Shown: piece after piece, positions 53,092 through 62,322 of the stretch | Position numbering within the stretch: position 1 is the first letter of the stretch | Layout: each line of letters starts with the position of its first letter | NCBI RefSeq assembly: GCF_006337065.1 | Contig: NZ_CP040872.1 | Span: forward strand, 3,224,001 to 3,288,000 | Direction: 5' to 3' | DNA from: Agromyces laixinhei | GTDB lineage: Bacteria; Actinomycetota; Actinomycetes; Actinomycetales; Microbacteriaceae | DNA length: 64,000 nucleotides | The notes under the pieces: model-generated | Seen by the model: the letters and a program-made list of their open reading frames with translations, nothing else | Database searches by the model: none | Told to the model about the DNA's origin: nothing | Translations under genes and position numbers: made by a program

Positions 53092-55229
53092 CGCGCCGTC
53101 ATCGCGTCCGGCCCGCCGACGTCGACCACGGCACCGTTCGCGTGCACATCGACGAGTCGGCCGCCGACCCTGAGACCGCGCAGCACGGCCTCGGCATCGA
53201 GCGCTCCGACGCATCCGCTCACCGTGCCGATGCCGTCGATCGACGGATCGACGCCGAAGAGCGACTCGATCACGAGCGCGACGTAGGCGCCCGACGCCGA
53301 GCAGGACCAGTCGATGATGTACGGCAGCTGCGGCGGTGCCTTGCGCGCGCCGCCGTTGATCGCGGGCTGCGCCTCCTCCTGGAAGTGCGCCTGGGCCGGC
53401 GGGCCCTGGTTCGTCGAACGGGCCAGACCCGGCAGCCAGTCGAGTGCCCGTTGCGGCTCACCGAGCGCAACAAGCGACCGCGCGGCATCCGCCGGCCACG
53501 CCGGGTACGCGCCGTTCCACTGATGATCGGGGCGCACGCTGTAGCTCGCGTCAGCGTCCCACGGCGAGAGCGACCGCAACCACGACGGAGTCTGCAGCTC
53601 GCGCACGAAGAAGTCGACCATCTCACGCCGGGTCGACTCATCGAGATCGGCGGCGATCGTCGTGCCGACGATGTTGAAGTCGTAGCAGTGGCGCACGGGC
53701 AGGCGTGAGCCGTCGGGCTGCTGCGCCGCGAAGAACCCCTGTCCGGGCAGGTACAGGTCGACGACGGAGGCCACGAGGGCGTCTGCCTCGGCGAGCAGCC
53801 CGGCAGCCTCCTTGCCGTCGCCTCGCGCCTCGAGGATCGCCGCCGTCGTGCGCAGGTTCCACACGTTCGCCGCGTTGAAGCTCGCGACCTCGTGGGTGTA
53901 CGAGCTCACGCACTCGAGGAGGTTGTCGATCTCGCCGTAATCGGCGAGAGCCGAGTCACCGCGCAGCTCCTGCCACGCGAGCGACCAGTACCGCAGATGG
54001 TCGACGATCGGCCGCCCATCACCCGGCCGCTCGTCGAGGTAACCGGCATCGCCGGTGTATCGCACGTAATCGTCGACGAGCCGGGTCATCGCGTAGTCGT
54101 TCACCGAATACCAGCGTCCGACCGGCTCGCCAGTCAGCGAGGAGGTACCGAAATGCGAGTGCGTATCACTCGTGATCCAGTGGCTGAGCTGCCGCTTCAT
54201 CGGCTCGGGGTCGAGCAATGCGTGCGTGATCGAACTCAGGCTGTAGTCCCAGATGAACGTCGTCGTCGCCCAGTAGTTCGGCATGAGGGTGTCGTAGCTG
54301 CGACCGAGCACGTTGCCCGCGAAATCACGGCGGAACCAGATGACGCCGAGCACCCCCCACCAGTACAGCGTGCGCAGCGCCTCCGACGAGGTCTCGAGCA
54401 CCGGCAGATGGCCCGAGAACTCGGCGTTTCCGGGCGTGAAAGCCGCCTCGAGCTGGGCATTCCAGAACTGCTCGGATGCCGCGACGACGGCCGGCACGTC
54501 GAGCGCCGTCGCATCGAATGCGGCAAGGGCCGCCTGCCGCGTCGTGGCGATCGCGTGCACGTACCCGAATCGGGCGGTCTGCCCGGGCGCGATCTCGAGC
54601 ACGACCGTCACGTCGCCGCCCCGCCCGGTGCCGCCGATTCCGACCTCGTACTCGTCGGGCGTCGGAGCGACTCCGCTCAGGCGCACGGATGCCTCGGTGT
54701 CGACGCCCTGCACGCTCCACGCGTCTCCCGCATCGTTCGAGAACACGAGCCTCGACGCATCCGACTCGACCGTATCGCGCTCGCTCGGCGCCTCGGCGTC
54801 GAGCCAGGCCCCCGCCGCCCGCGTCACGCGAGCGGCGAGCGTGAGCATCGCCGGCACCGAGCGGTGCGACGTGCCCGAGTTCGTGATTCGCACGTCGATC
54901 GCCACCGCGGTCTGCCCTGGTGCGCACACCGTGACGGCCTCGATCTCGAGCCCCGGCAGCGTCGCGCGCCGCACGACCCGGTCGGGGCGCCACTCGTGGG
55001 TGACCGGGGCGCCGTACGACTCGAAGATGCGCCCGTCGACGAAGAGCACAGCGGTCTTCGCAAGGCCCTGTGAGACCGGCGGGAACGTCGTCGCGCTCAC
55101 CGCGGTGAGGTCGTGGTCGACGCGAACCGTACCGAGGAAGTTCGTCAGGCCCGATGGCGCGATCATGTCGTCGTAGTGGTGAGTGACGGGGTCGGCCGCG
55201 AGGTCGTCGACCGTGGGAATGAGGGACAT
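53088..55229 (-). CDS. Cytosolic six-hairpin glycosidase-like protein, family not assigned
   Basis: 713 residues from ATG 55229 (MSLIPTVDDLAAD). The first 270 residues form a beta-sandwich (AVLFVDGRIFESYG, LPGLEIEAVTVCAPGQTAV). The rest looks like an (alpha/alpha)6 toroid: NYWATTTFIWDYSLSSITHALL, GRWYSVNDYAMTRLVDDYVRY, SFNAANVWNLRTTAAILEARG, HQWNGAYPAWP and IIDWSCSASGAYVALVIESL. The WDYS and WNG segments recall GH63/GH37-like catalytic regions, but I cannot match a family. No signal peptide. It lies between the importer and the esterase genes, so it probably hydrolyses the imported oligosaccharide. Confidence 0.72.
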   Translation of the reverse strand: MSLIPTVDDLAADPVTHHYDDMIAPSGLTNFLGTVRVDHDLTAVSATTFPPVSQGLAKTAVLFVDGRIFESYGAPVTHEWRPDRVVRRATLPGLEIEAVTVCAPGQTAVAIDVRITNSGTSHRSVPAMLTLAARVTRAAGAWLDAEAPSERDTVESDASRLVFSNDAGDAWSVQGVDTEASVRLSGVAPTPDEYEVGIGGTGRGGDVTVVLEIAPGQTARFGYVHAIATTRQAALAAFDATALDVPAVVAASEQFWNAQLEAAFTPGNAEFSGHLPVLETSSEALRTLYWWGVLGVIWFRRDFAGNVLGRSYDTLMPNYWATTTFIWDYSLSSITHALLDPEPMKRQLSHWITSDTHSHFGTSSLTGEPVGRWYSVNDYAMTRLVDDYVRYTGDAGYLDERPGDGRPIVDHLRYWSLAWQELRGDSALADYGEIDNLLECVSSYTHEVASFNAANVWNLRTTAAILEARGDGKEAAGLLAEADALVASVVDLYLPGQGFFAAQQPDGSRLPVRHCYDFNIVGTTIAADLDESTRREMVDFFVRELQTPSWLRSLSPWDADASYSVRPDHQWNGAYPAWPADAARSLVALGEPQRALDWLPGLARSTNQGPPAQAHFQEEAQPAINGGARKAPPQLPYIIDWSCSASGAYVALVIESLFGVDPSIDGIGTVSGCVGALDAEAVLRGLRVGGRLVDVHANGAVVDVGGPDAMTAR

Positions 55230-55237
55230 CCGGTCTC

Positions 55238-56050
55238 CTAGTACTGCCCGAGCGCGAGGCCGCGAGCGAAGAACTTCTGGGTCAAGAGGAACAGCACGAC
55301 CGTCGGCAGCGAGACGAGTACGCCCGCCGCGAGCACGGTCGACAACTGCGCACCGCCGTAGGTGCTCTGCATGCCGGCGAGGGTCGTGACGATCGGTCGC
55401 ACGTTGTCGGACTGGCTGAGCGTGAGTCCGAGCAGCAGGTCGTTCCACACGAAGGTGGCCTGCAGGATGAAGATCGCCACGAGCGCGCTCGAGGCCATCG
55501 GCAGGTAGAGGCGGGCGAAGATGCGCCAGGTCGTTGCGCCGTCGAGCACGGCCGCCTCGAACACGTTGTGCGCGACCCCCGTGAAGAAGTTGCGCATCAC
55601 GAACGCCGAGAACGGAATGGAGATCGCCGTGTACACGAGGATCATGCCGAGCTGCGTGTCGAAGAGGCCGACGCGCGAGTAGCCGTCGAAGAGCGGCAGC
55701 AGCACCATCTGCAGCGGGAACACGGTGCCCCCGAAGATCACCACGAACCAGGCGAAGCCGTGCTTCAGGCGCAGCGCGACGATCGCGAATCCGGCGGCGG
55801 CGCCGACGAGTACGGCGACGGCCGGCGACACGAGCGCGTAGATCAGGGTGCTCAGCACGCTGTCGCCGAGACCCGAGAGCTGCAGCGCCTCGGCGATGTT
55901 GCCGAGGAGCGAGAAGTCGGTCGGGACCCACGACTCGGTCGAGGTGAAGGTGAGCGGCGACTTCGCTGCGTTGACGATGAGCAGATAGACGGGCAGCAGC
56001 CAGATCACGCCGAAGACGACGAGCACGGAGGTTCGGAGGATTCTCGACAT
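55238..56050 (-). CDS. CUT1 carbohydrate ABC transporter permease, MalG-like
   Basis: 270 residues with six membrane segments. EAA loop: VFEAAVLDGATTWRIFARLYLP. N-terminus MSRILRTSVLVVFGVIWLLPV. It lies two bases after the MalF-like gene and eight bases before the glycosidase-like gene. It forms the second half of the importer channel; no ATPase gene is present. Confidence 0.93.
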   Translation of the reverse strand: MSRILRTSVLVVFGVIWLLPVYLLIVNAAKSPLTFTSTESWVPTDFSLLGNIAEALQLSGLGDSVLSTLIYALVSPAVAVLVGAAAGFAIVALRLKHGFAWFVVIFGGTVFPLQMVLLPLFDGYSRVGLFDTQLGMILVYTAISIPFSAFVMRNFFTGVAHNVFEAAVLDGATTWRIFARLYLPMASSALVAIFILQATFVWNDLLLGLTLSQSDNVRPIVTTLAGMQSTYGGAQLSTVLAAGVLVSLPTVVLFLLTQKFFARGLALGQY

Positions 56051-56052
56051 GA

Positions 56053-56928
56053 CTAGAACTCGTGTTTCTTCGAGAGCTGCTGGCGCAGGTACAGGACGGC
56101 GGCGATCATCGTGACGATCGTCAGGAACACGGCGATCGCCGAACCGAGACCGTAGTCGCTGTTCACGAACGTCTCCTTGTACATCGTCAGGGCCAGCGTC
56201 TCCGATGCACCACCGGGGCCGCCCTTCGTCATTCCGAGCACGATGTCGAAGGTCTTCAGACTCGCCACGATCGACAACCCGACCACGACCGCGGTCAGCG
56301 GGCGCAGCATCGGCCAGAGGATGCTCGTGAAGAGGCGCCCTCCGGTCGCGCCATCGACCCGAGCTGCCTCGAGCGGCTCCTTCGGAATCGAATTGAGGCC
56401 GATCGTGAAGAGCAGCGCGTTGACGCCGACCCCCTGCCACGCCGCGGCGATGATCATGACGACCGTGTTGAGCGGTGCGTCGACGAGCCAGCGCGGGGTG
56501 TCGGCGATGCCGAAGGCGCCGAGCGCCTGGTCGAGCGCGCCGTTGCTCGAGAGGATGAACGACCAGATGAGGCCGACGCCGATGCCCGAGAGCGCATACG
56601 GGATGAGGAATGGCACACGCAGCCATACTCCGCCCGGGAGGTTCCAGGTGAGGAGCGCGAGCGCGAGGCCGATGCCGACGGGGATGAGCAGCGTGCCGAC
56701 GACCCAGAGGAGGGTATTGAGCAGCGAGACGATGAAGCCCGGGTCTTCGAACATCTCGGCGAAATTGCCGAAGCCGATCCAGTCGGGGTCGCCGAGGCCG
56801 TTGTACTCGGTGAAGCTGAGGAAGGTGGTCCAGAGCAGGGGGAGATAGAGGAGGACGGCGACCAGGATCACGCCCGGGGCGATGAAGCCCCGGGCGGACC
56901 ACTGGTACTGCGAACCGCGAGACGCCAT
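56053..56928 (-). CDS. CUT1 carbohydrate ABC transporter permease, MalF-like
   Basis: 291 residues, six membrane segments, with EAA loop PLEAARVDGATGGRLFTSILWP and a normal-size loop between segments, unlike the enlarged MalF-like permease at 48391. N-terminus MASRGSQYQWSARGFIAPG. It follows the binding-protein gene after six bases. Confidence 0.93.
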   Translation of the reverse strand: MASRGSQYQWSARGFIAPGVILVAVLLYLPLLWTTFLSFTEYNGLGDPDWIGFGNFAEMFEDPGFIVSLLNTLLWVVGTLLIPVGIGLALALLTWNLPGGVWLRVPFLIPYALSGIGVGLIWSFILSSNGALDQALGAFGIADTPRWLVDAPLNTVVMIIAAAWQGVGVNALLFTIGLNSIPKEPLEAARVDGATGGRLFTSILWPMLRPLTAVVVGLSIVASLKTFDIVLGMTKGGPGGASETLALTMYKETFVNSDYGLGSAIAVFLTIVTMIAAVLYLRQQLSKKHEF

Positions 56929-56934
56929 ACGCCG

Positions 56935-58206
56935 CTACTCCTGGTCGGCCCAGTACTTGTCGGCCTCGGCCTGGATGATCTCGAGGAACGGCAGCGGGTC
57001 ACCGGGATTCGCGATGAAGGCGCCGAACTGCTCGAGCGCGACCGTGAGGATCGGCGTGGGAGTGGCTTCGTAGTAGCGGTCGTAGACGAGGTAGTCATCG
57101 CTGGCGACCGTGGTTCCGAGTTCGTCGAGCATCGGGTCGGAAACGGTTGCCTTCGGGTTGAAGGCCACGTCTCCGCGCGCTTCGCTCCAGGCGGTCTGCG
57201 CCTCCGGCGACATCCACCACTCCGAATAGGCGAGCCCGAGCGCCTTCTGCGCTGCGTTCTCGGCCACGCAGAGCGGGCCGGACTCGACCGCGACCGGGGT
57301 GCGCTCGAGATCGGGATTCGTCTTCGGGATCACGAACATGTCGTAGTCCTCGCCCGAGACCATGCCGGCCCCGTCGAGCGATCCATTGAAGAACGAACCG
57401 AAGTTGATCATGGCGTAGTCGCCCTGCTTCAGCCCGACGGCGGGGTCGACCGTGCTGCCGGCGTCGCTGAACCAGCCGGCCTCGTGCTGGTCGAGCCACA
57501 TGTTCATGATGTCGACGATCTCAGGGTCGGTGTACTCGACCTCGCCGGTCGAGAGGCCCTCGTAGAGTTCGGGGTCGGTGCCCGCGACCATCTGCTGGAA
57601 CCACTGGAACGTGAAGAGCGTCGACGTCTGGTAATACGGCGTGATGCCGGCTGACTTCAGCGTCTCGGCGGCTGCATCCAGTTCCTCCCAGGTCGTCGGC
57701 ACCTCGATGCCCTGCTCCTCGAAGATCTTCGTGTTGTAGTACATGACCCAGTAGGCGATGTTCATCGGCACGCAGTACTGCTTGCCGTCGACCGTGTACG
57801 TCTCTCGCAGGTCTTCGGTCACCCAGCCCTCGTCGACCGCGTTCGACCAGATGTCGGTCGTCTCGGCGATGAGCCCCTCGTCCACCAGCTCGGTGAGCGA
57901 GCTGCCGGTCTGCCAGGTGAACAGGCCGGGGCTCTTCGATGTGCGGAACGACTGCTTGATGAACGCGTCGTACTGGTCGGCGTCCGAGTAGCCCGTCGTG
58001 TTCAACGAGATGTCGACGGATGTCTCGCTAGCCCCGTTGAGCTCGTCGAAATCTGGCTCCCATGCGGCCTTGTTGGTGTAGAAGTCGAGCGTGCCCGTGG
58101 TCTCCCCGGAGTCGGCCGCGCCGCCCCCCGAGCACGCTGCGAGCAGCATCGCGGATGCGGCCAGTGCGGCCACCGCGGCCCCGATCTTCGTTCGTCGTGA
58201 ATTCAC
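56935..58206 (-). CDS. CUT1 carbohydrate-binding lipoprotein
   Basis: 423 residues from GTG 58206, five bases after AAAGGAG. Signal peptide with lipobox LAACSGG. The mature part has GTLDFYTNKAAWEPDFDEL, YYNTKIFEEQGIEVPTTWEELD and PDLERTPVAVESGPLCVAENA, the pattern of cluster-B sugar-binding proteins for oligosaccharides. Two GGTATC-type operators lie 19 and 47 bases upstream of the start. Ligand unknown; probably the oligosaccharide processed by the downstream cytosolic enzymes. Confidence 0.92.
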   Translation of the reverse strand: MNSRRTKIGAAVAALAASAMLLAACSGGGAADSGETTGTLDFYTNKAAWEPDFDELNGASETSVDISLNTTGYSDADQYDAFIKQSFRTSKSPGLFTWQTGSSLTELVDEGLIAETTDIWSNAVDEGWVTEDLRETYTVDGKQYCVPMNIAYWVMYYNTKIFEEQGIEVPTTWEELDAAAETLKSAGITPYYQTSTLFTFQWFQQMVAGTDPELYEGLSTGEVEYTDPEIVDIMNMWLDQHEAGWFSDAGSTVDPAVGLKQGDYAMINFGSFFNGSLDGAGMVSGEDYDMFVIPKTNPDLERTPVAVESGPLCVAENAAQKALGLAYSEWWMSPEAQTAWSEARGDVAFNPKATVSDPMLDELGTTVASDDYLVYDRYYEATPTPILTVALEQFGAFIANPGDPLPFLEIIQAEADKYWADQE

Positions 58207-58224
58207 TGGAACTCCTTTGTTCTA

Positions 58225-58240
58225 TTGGTATCGTTACCAA
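58225..58240. promoter_or_regulatory. Operator TTGGTATCGTTACCAA upstream of the importer
   Basis: A 16-base palindrome with 6-bp perfect arms. The same GGTATCGTTACC core occurs upstream of the ROK kinase (61215), and a half-matching form lies before the DUF5005-like gene (62607). The LacI protein encoded at 61270 is the natural candidate to bind it. Confidence 0.8.
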
Positions 58241-58252
58241 CCGCTTCGCCAA

Positions 58253-58267
58253 GGTATCAACGATACC
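58253..58267. promoter_or_regulatory. Second operator GGTATCAACGATACC upstream of the importer
   Basis: A perfect 6-bp inverted repeat with a 3-base centre, about 27 bases from the centre of the 58225 site. Together they bracket the expected promoter of the importer operon. Confidence 0.75.
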
Positions 58268-58422
58268 CAGTCGCCGCAAGGCAACGGTTTCGTGGTGTGG
58301 TGCTGGTCGGATCGATGCTGCGATCAGTGCTGTGGTGCTGTGCGTGGTGCCGATGTCATGGTTCGTGGTGGTGCTGGTGCTGCGCGGGTCGGGAAGTCGC
58401 GCCGGTTCGGAGGTCTCGCCGG

Positions 58423-60249
58423 TCAGTCGTCGCTCTCACGTGTGCCCCTCACATACGCCTTCACGGTGGCGAAGCGCTCGCTGCGCGAGCGTGCGCTGCG
58501 CCGGATCGAGTAGGGGCCCACCGCGGCAGGCACGATGAAGGTCTCGGCGTAGTGCACGACGAACGGTTCGAACGCCCCGTTCGGACTCACGACCTCGACC
58601 TCGTCGCCCTCGACGAGGTTGAGCACGTTGACGGTGCCGTCGGTGTCGTGCACCGCCTCGTCGTCGAACCAGTGCCGGCGCACCTCGATGAACTCGAGTT
58701 CGTGCAGCCCGGTGCGCTCCTCGACGAGTCCGGGCTCGCGACGGAGCTCCTCGACCTGCCCGATGAGGTGCTGCCCGACCCATTCCGTGTCGCGCTCCCA
58801 CTGGATGTTGCGCTCACCGTGGTCGAGGTGCACCGGCCGAGGCACGCCGTCGAGGCCGACCCGGCCCCAGTCCCAGAGCTTGAAGGTGAAGATGAACGGC
58901 GTCGCCGAGATCTCGAGCACCATCGAATCGGTGCCGGAGCAGTGCACGGTGCCGGCCGGAATCGCGAAGTGGTCGTGCTTCTTCGCCGGATACATGTTGA
59001 TGTAGCGTTCGGCATCGAACGGGTGCTCGCCGTCGGTCGCGGCCCGGAGCGCTCCGACCATCTCTTCGGGGTCGACACCGGTCTTCACACCGAGATAGAC
59101 GACCGCGTCGTCGGCGGCATCCAACAGGTAGTAGCTCTCGTCCTGCGTGTACGCCATGCCGAAGGTGTCGCGGATGTAGTCGGTGAGCGGGTGCACCTGC
59201 AACGAGAGGTTGCCTCCGCCCATCGTGTCGAGGAAGTCGAAACGGATCGGGAACTCGGCGCCGAAGCGCGAGAAGGTCTTCTCACCGAGCAGCTCGCGCG
59301 GATGCATGAGCACGAGATCGAGCGCGGGGATCTCGACGACCCGGCCGTCGGCCTCGAGCAGCAGCGAGTTCTCCTCCGGAACGCAGTCGAAGCACCAGGC
59401 GTAGTTGCTGGCCGAGGGGTCGAGGTCGAGCGTGCTCTTCATCCACTGCCCGCCCCAGACACCCGGGTCGAAGAACGGCACGACCCTGAACGGCGCGGCG
59501 GATGCTGCGGCGAGCGCGCCCCGGAAGGCCCGGCCTTCCACCGCGCCCGCGGCGTCGGCAGCGGCGTTGCCGTCGACGAGGAGGTCGACCCGATCGAAGA
59601 GGGTGCGCTTGTGGCGGTCGGCGGTGCGCCACTCGACGAAGAAGCCGCGCTTGTACTTGCGCAGGGCGTCTTCTCCGCCGTTGTCTGCGCGCCAGTTCGT
59701 GCCCCCGGCCCGCTGCCGCTGCTGGATCTCCCAGCGGGCGAGGTCGACGAGCACGAGGGCGTCGGCCCCCTGCTGGAGCGCTGCATCGGCGCCCCAGCCG
59801 ACGACGTAGGTCGGCCGCGTGCGCCGCCCGATCTCCGCGCGGAGCGCAGCCACGCGTTCGCGATCGTAGAACTCGTCGACCGTGAAGTGACTCATGACGC
59901 CGAAGACGCGGTCGTCGGTGAGGTTGCGCGCGATGAGCGCTTCGATCACGTCGTTCGGCAGGGCGGCGGCGCCTTCGAGATCGACGACGTCGGCCTCGGC
60001 AACCGCCTCGGCGATGCGTCGGCGGATCGCCGCGACATCCCCGCCTGGGTAGACGTCGACGGCGATGACCGGGGGGCGCCCGCCCGCCCGCGAGGCGGCG
60101 ATCTCGCGAGCGCGACGCCAGGCCGTGTCGCCGACGAGGATCTCAGTGCCCGCCGGAAGCGGGATCGTGGGCAATTGCACATAGCTGCTGCCCCCACCCG
60201 CCATGTGCTCCTCGAGCGTGAGTTCGGCGCCGTGATCATCGTGCGTCAT
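58423..60249 (-). CDS. Class I mannose-6-phosphate isomerase with N-terminal extension
   Basis: 608 residues. The C-terminal 340 residues carry isomerase zinc motifs: GGGNLSLQVHPLTDY (Gln and His ligands), a Glu in TQDESYYLL and His in FAIPAGTVHCSG. The first 260 or so residues form an extra domain that resembles a nucleoside-kinase-like fold lacking a P-loop (IAVDVYPGGDVAAIRRRI, DLARWEIQQRQRAGG, LRKYKRGFFVEWRTADRHK). It would convert mannose-6-phosphate or a related aldose phosphate to the ketose phosphate. It overlaps the ROK kinase by 14 bases, so phosphorylation and isomerisation are coupled genetically. Confidence 0.85.
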   Translation of the reverse strand: MTHDDHGAELTLEEHMAGGGSSYVQLPTIPLPAGTEILVGDTAWRRAREIAASRAGGRPPVIAVDVYPGGDVAAIRRRIAEAVAEADVVDLEGAAALPNDVIEALIARNLTDDRVFGVMSHFTVDEFYDRERVAALRAEIGRRTRPTYVVGWGADAALQQGADALVLVDLARWEIQQRQRAGGTNWRADNGGEDALRKYKRGFFVEWRTADRHKRTLFDRVDLLVDGNAAADAAGAVEGRAFRGALAAASAAPFRVVPFFDPGVWGGQWMKSTLDLDPSASNYAWCFDCVPEENSLLLEADGRVVEIPALDLVLMHPRELLGEKTFSRFGAEFPIRFDFLDTMGGGNLSLQVHPLTDYIRDTFGMAYTQDESYYLLDAADDAVVYLGVKTGVDPEEMVGALRAATDGEHPFDAERYINMYPAKKHDHFAIPAGTVHCSGTDSMVLEISATPFIFTFKLWDWGRVGLDGVPRPVHLDHGERNIQWERDTEWVGQHLIGQVEELRREPGLVEERTGLHELEFIEVRRHWFDDEAVHDTDGTVNVLNLVEGDEVEVVSPNGAFEPFVVHYAETFIVPAAVGPYSIRRSARSRSERFATVKAYVRGTRESDD

Positions 60250-61183
60250 GGATATCCCTTGCTGGTGCGGAGTCGAGTGCGATGACGGCGAGCCCGCGCA
60301 GCACCGAGAGCGACGGCTCCTCGGGCGTCACGAACGTCGGCCGGAAGGATGAGGACCAGAGGTGCTCGTGCACGTAGTCGACGACGGCGGGCAGCACGAC
60401 CTCTCGTGACCGCAGGACGCCGCCGGTGACGACGACGACCGTCGGATCGAATGCGTGGCACTGCGAGACGATGACCGCGCCCCAGATGCGCACGAAGCGC
60501 TCGAGGATCGCTGCGGATTCGGGTTCATGCCGCGTCTCGACGAGGTCGCGGATTCCGAGTTCGCCGGCGGATCCGAATCGGCGGGCGAGCTCTGGGCCGA
60601 TCGCGACCGTTCCATGACCGACGGCCTCCCCCAGAGCCCACGTGCTCGCGAGTGCCTCGCCGCAGCCGAGGTTGCCGCACGGGCAGCGGGGGCCGTCGAG
60701 GTCGACGGTGACGTGCCCCGAGAGCACTCCGGCATGCCCGTGTGCTCCGCGGATCAGGCGACCGTCGAGCGCGGCAGCCGTGCCGATGCCGGTGCCCAGG
60801 GCGATCAACACCGCGTCGGGCACGTCGTGGGCGCTGCCGCCGGTCATCTCGCCGATGAGCGCGGCACGCGCGTCGTTCTCGACGACGGCCTGCGCACCGA
60901 ATCGAGTCGCGGACCACGCGGCGAGGTCGACGCCGTGGAGTTCGGCGTACTTGCCATGCGCGGCGACGAGCCGGCGCGCGTCGGGGTCGACGATGCCCGG
61001 GACGGCGATGGCGACGCCGTCGGGGCGCGTACCCCGAAGCATCCCCTCGGCCGCGACAGCCACGTGCTCGAGCACGAGCCGACCATCGGCGGCGGGGAGT
61101 TCGCCGGAATCGACGAGTCGTCGCCCGTCGAACACACCCACCTTGACGGCCGTGCCGCCGAGGTCGATGGCGAGGTGCGTCAT
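60236..61183 (-). CDS. ROK-family sugar kinase
   Basis: 315 residues from ATG 61183, eight bases after GAGGAGG; an upstream frame to 61255 would run through the operator and is rejected. ATP site: IDLGGTAVKVGVF. Catalytic Asp in VVENDARAALIGE. GTGIGTAAALDG. Zinc site CPCGNLGCGEALAS. The usual ExGH sugar-binding motif reads AGVLSGH, keeping the His but losing the Glu. It phosphorylates a hexose in the cytosol; allose, mannose or a less common sugar is possible. An operator at 61215 sits just upstream. Confidence 0.9.
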   Translation of the reverse strand: MTHLAIDLGGTAVKVGVFDGRRLVDSGELPAADGRLVLEHVAVAAEGMLRGTRPDGVAIAVPGIVDPDARRLVAAHGKYAELHGVDLAAWSATRFGAQAVVENDARAALIGEMTGGSAHDVPDAVLIALGTGIGTAAALDGRLIRGAHGHAGVLSGHVTVDLDGPRCPCGNLGCGEALASTWALGEAVGHGTVAIGPELARRFGSAGELGIRDLVETRHEPESAAILERFVRIWGAVIVSQCHAFDPTVVVVTGGVLRSREVVLPAVVDYVHEHLWSSSFRPTFVTPEEPSLSVLRGLAVIALDSAPARDIHDAR

Positions 61184-61214
61184 GCGTCCATCCTCCTCGT
61201 TGCGGCGATCATCG

Positions 61215-61230
61215 TTGGTATCGTTACCAT
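61215..61230. promoter_or_regulatory. Operator TTGGTATCGTTACCAT upstream of the ROK kinase
   Basis: Differs from the 58225 palindrome by one base and lies 32 bases before the kinase start, in the 86-bp gap after the LacI gene. It indicates a promoter for the kinase-isomerase pair separate from the regulator gene. Confidence 0.8.
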
Positions 61231-61269
61231 AGCGAACGACGACACCCATTGGCAAGCGAGACGACCGCT

Positions 61270-62322
61270 TCAGTCGAGCGCCGCCGATTCCAACGCCGGA
61301 GACGGCACGAACGACACCGGCATCTCGACAAGGCGCGCCGGCGCCTGCCGCCCCCCTGCGCCGAGGCGGGATAGCAGCAGTCGGGCGGCCTCACGCCCGA
61401 GCTGTCGCGCGTCATGGTCGATCACCGCGACCGGCACGGGCATGAGCTCGGCGAGCTCGAAGTTGTCGAAGCTCACGATCGTCGGCAGCTCGGAGACATC
61501 CGCACCGCCGCGCAGCCTGCTGCCGATCTCCCGCAGAGCACCCACCGTGTTGCGGTTGTTCGCGCTGAAGACCGCCGTCGGCGCATCGGCGAGGTCGAGC
61601 AGGCGCCGCATCGCGTCGCGCGCCGAATCCACATCCTGCTGTTCACGCTGGACGAGCGCATCATCGGGCTCGATGCCGCGTTCGGTGAGAGCGCGCGTGA
61701 AGCCCTCGAAGCGCCGTTGCCCCGTGAAGACCGAGCGCATGTTGCCGAGGAACCCGATGCGAGTGTGGCCGGCATCCAGCAGCGACTTCGTGCCGCGATA
61801 TGCTCCACCCACATCGTCGAGCAGCACGGCGTCGACATCGAGGCCGTAGACGCGGCGTGATGCGAGAACGATCGGAGTGTCGCCGAGTCGATCGGGTTGC
61901 AGGTGATCGGATGCACCGCCTGACGGCACGAGGACGAGACCCTCGACCTGGCGGCCGATGAAGTCGGCGATGAGCTGGCGCTCCCGCCCGGGGTCTTCTC
62001 CCGTGTTCCCGAGCACGATACGTCGGCCGTACTCGGCCGCCACCTCTTCGACGCCGAGCGCGAAGTTGCCGTAGTACGGGTTCCCGAGGTTGGTGATCGC
62101 GACCCCGATCAAGCCGCTTGCCTGCCCCGGGCGGAGACTACGCGCATTCTCGTTGCGGTGGTACCCGAGAGCACGCACGGCGGTCAACACCTTCTCCTGA
62201 AGGTCGGGCCGAACGTGGACGCCCCCCGCGAGCGTGCGCGAGACCGTCATCGGGCTGACGCCGGCGAATGCAGCGACCTCTCTGATCGTCGGCTGTCTGC
62301 CGCCGTTGCTCACCTCGGACAT
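61270..62322 (-). CDS. LacI-family regulator of the second sugar locus
   Basis: 350 residues. Helix-turn-helix TIREVAAFAGVSPMTVSRTL and hinge ARSLRPGQASG. The ligand domain has ITNLGNPYYGNFALGVEEV, VFSANNRNTVGALREIG and TIVSFDNFELAELMPVPV. It heads the minus-strand locus and is divergent from the DUF5005-like gene. The GGTATCGTTACC sites upstream of kinase, importer and secreted enzyme form its likely regulon. The site at 62452 (TGATAACGTTAACA) may mediate autoregulation or bind another LacI protein. Confidence 0.93.
   Translation of the reverse strand: MSEVSNGGRQPTIREVAAFAGVSPMTVSRTLAGGVHVRPDLQEKVLTAVRALGYHRNENARSLRPGQASGLIGVAITNLGNPYYGNFALGVEEVAAEYGRRIVLGNTGEDPGRERQLIADFIGRQVEGLVLVPSGGASDHLQPDRLGDTPIVLASRRVYGLDVDAVLLDDVGGAYRGTKSLLDAGHTRIGFLGNMRSVFTGQRRFEGFTRALTERGIEPDDALVQREQQDVDSARDAMRRLLDLADAPTAVFSANNRNTVGALREIGSRLRGGADVSELPTIVSFDNFELAELMPVPVAVIDHDARQLGREAARLLLSRLGAGGRQAPARLVEMPVSFVPSPALESAALD

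Noticed and set aside
53088..55931. Start of the six-hairpin protein far upstream at 55931
   Set aside because: The extension overlaps the MalG-like permease gene on the same strand and is Arg-rich; MSLIPTVDDL at 55229 gives a clean start nine bases from the preceding stop.
58268..58422. GTG/GCT-rich stretch between the importer and the isomerase genes as a coding or repeat element
   Set aside because: No clear period, no frame with a ribosome site and no inverted repeat; I see nothing functional in it.
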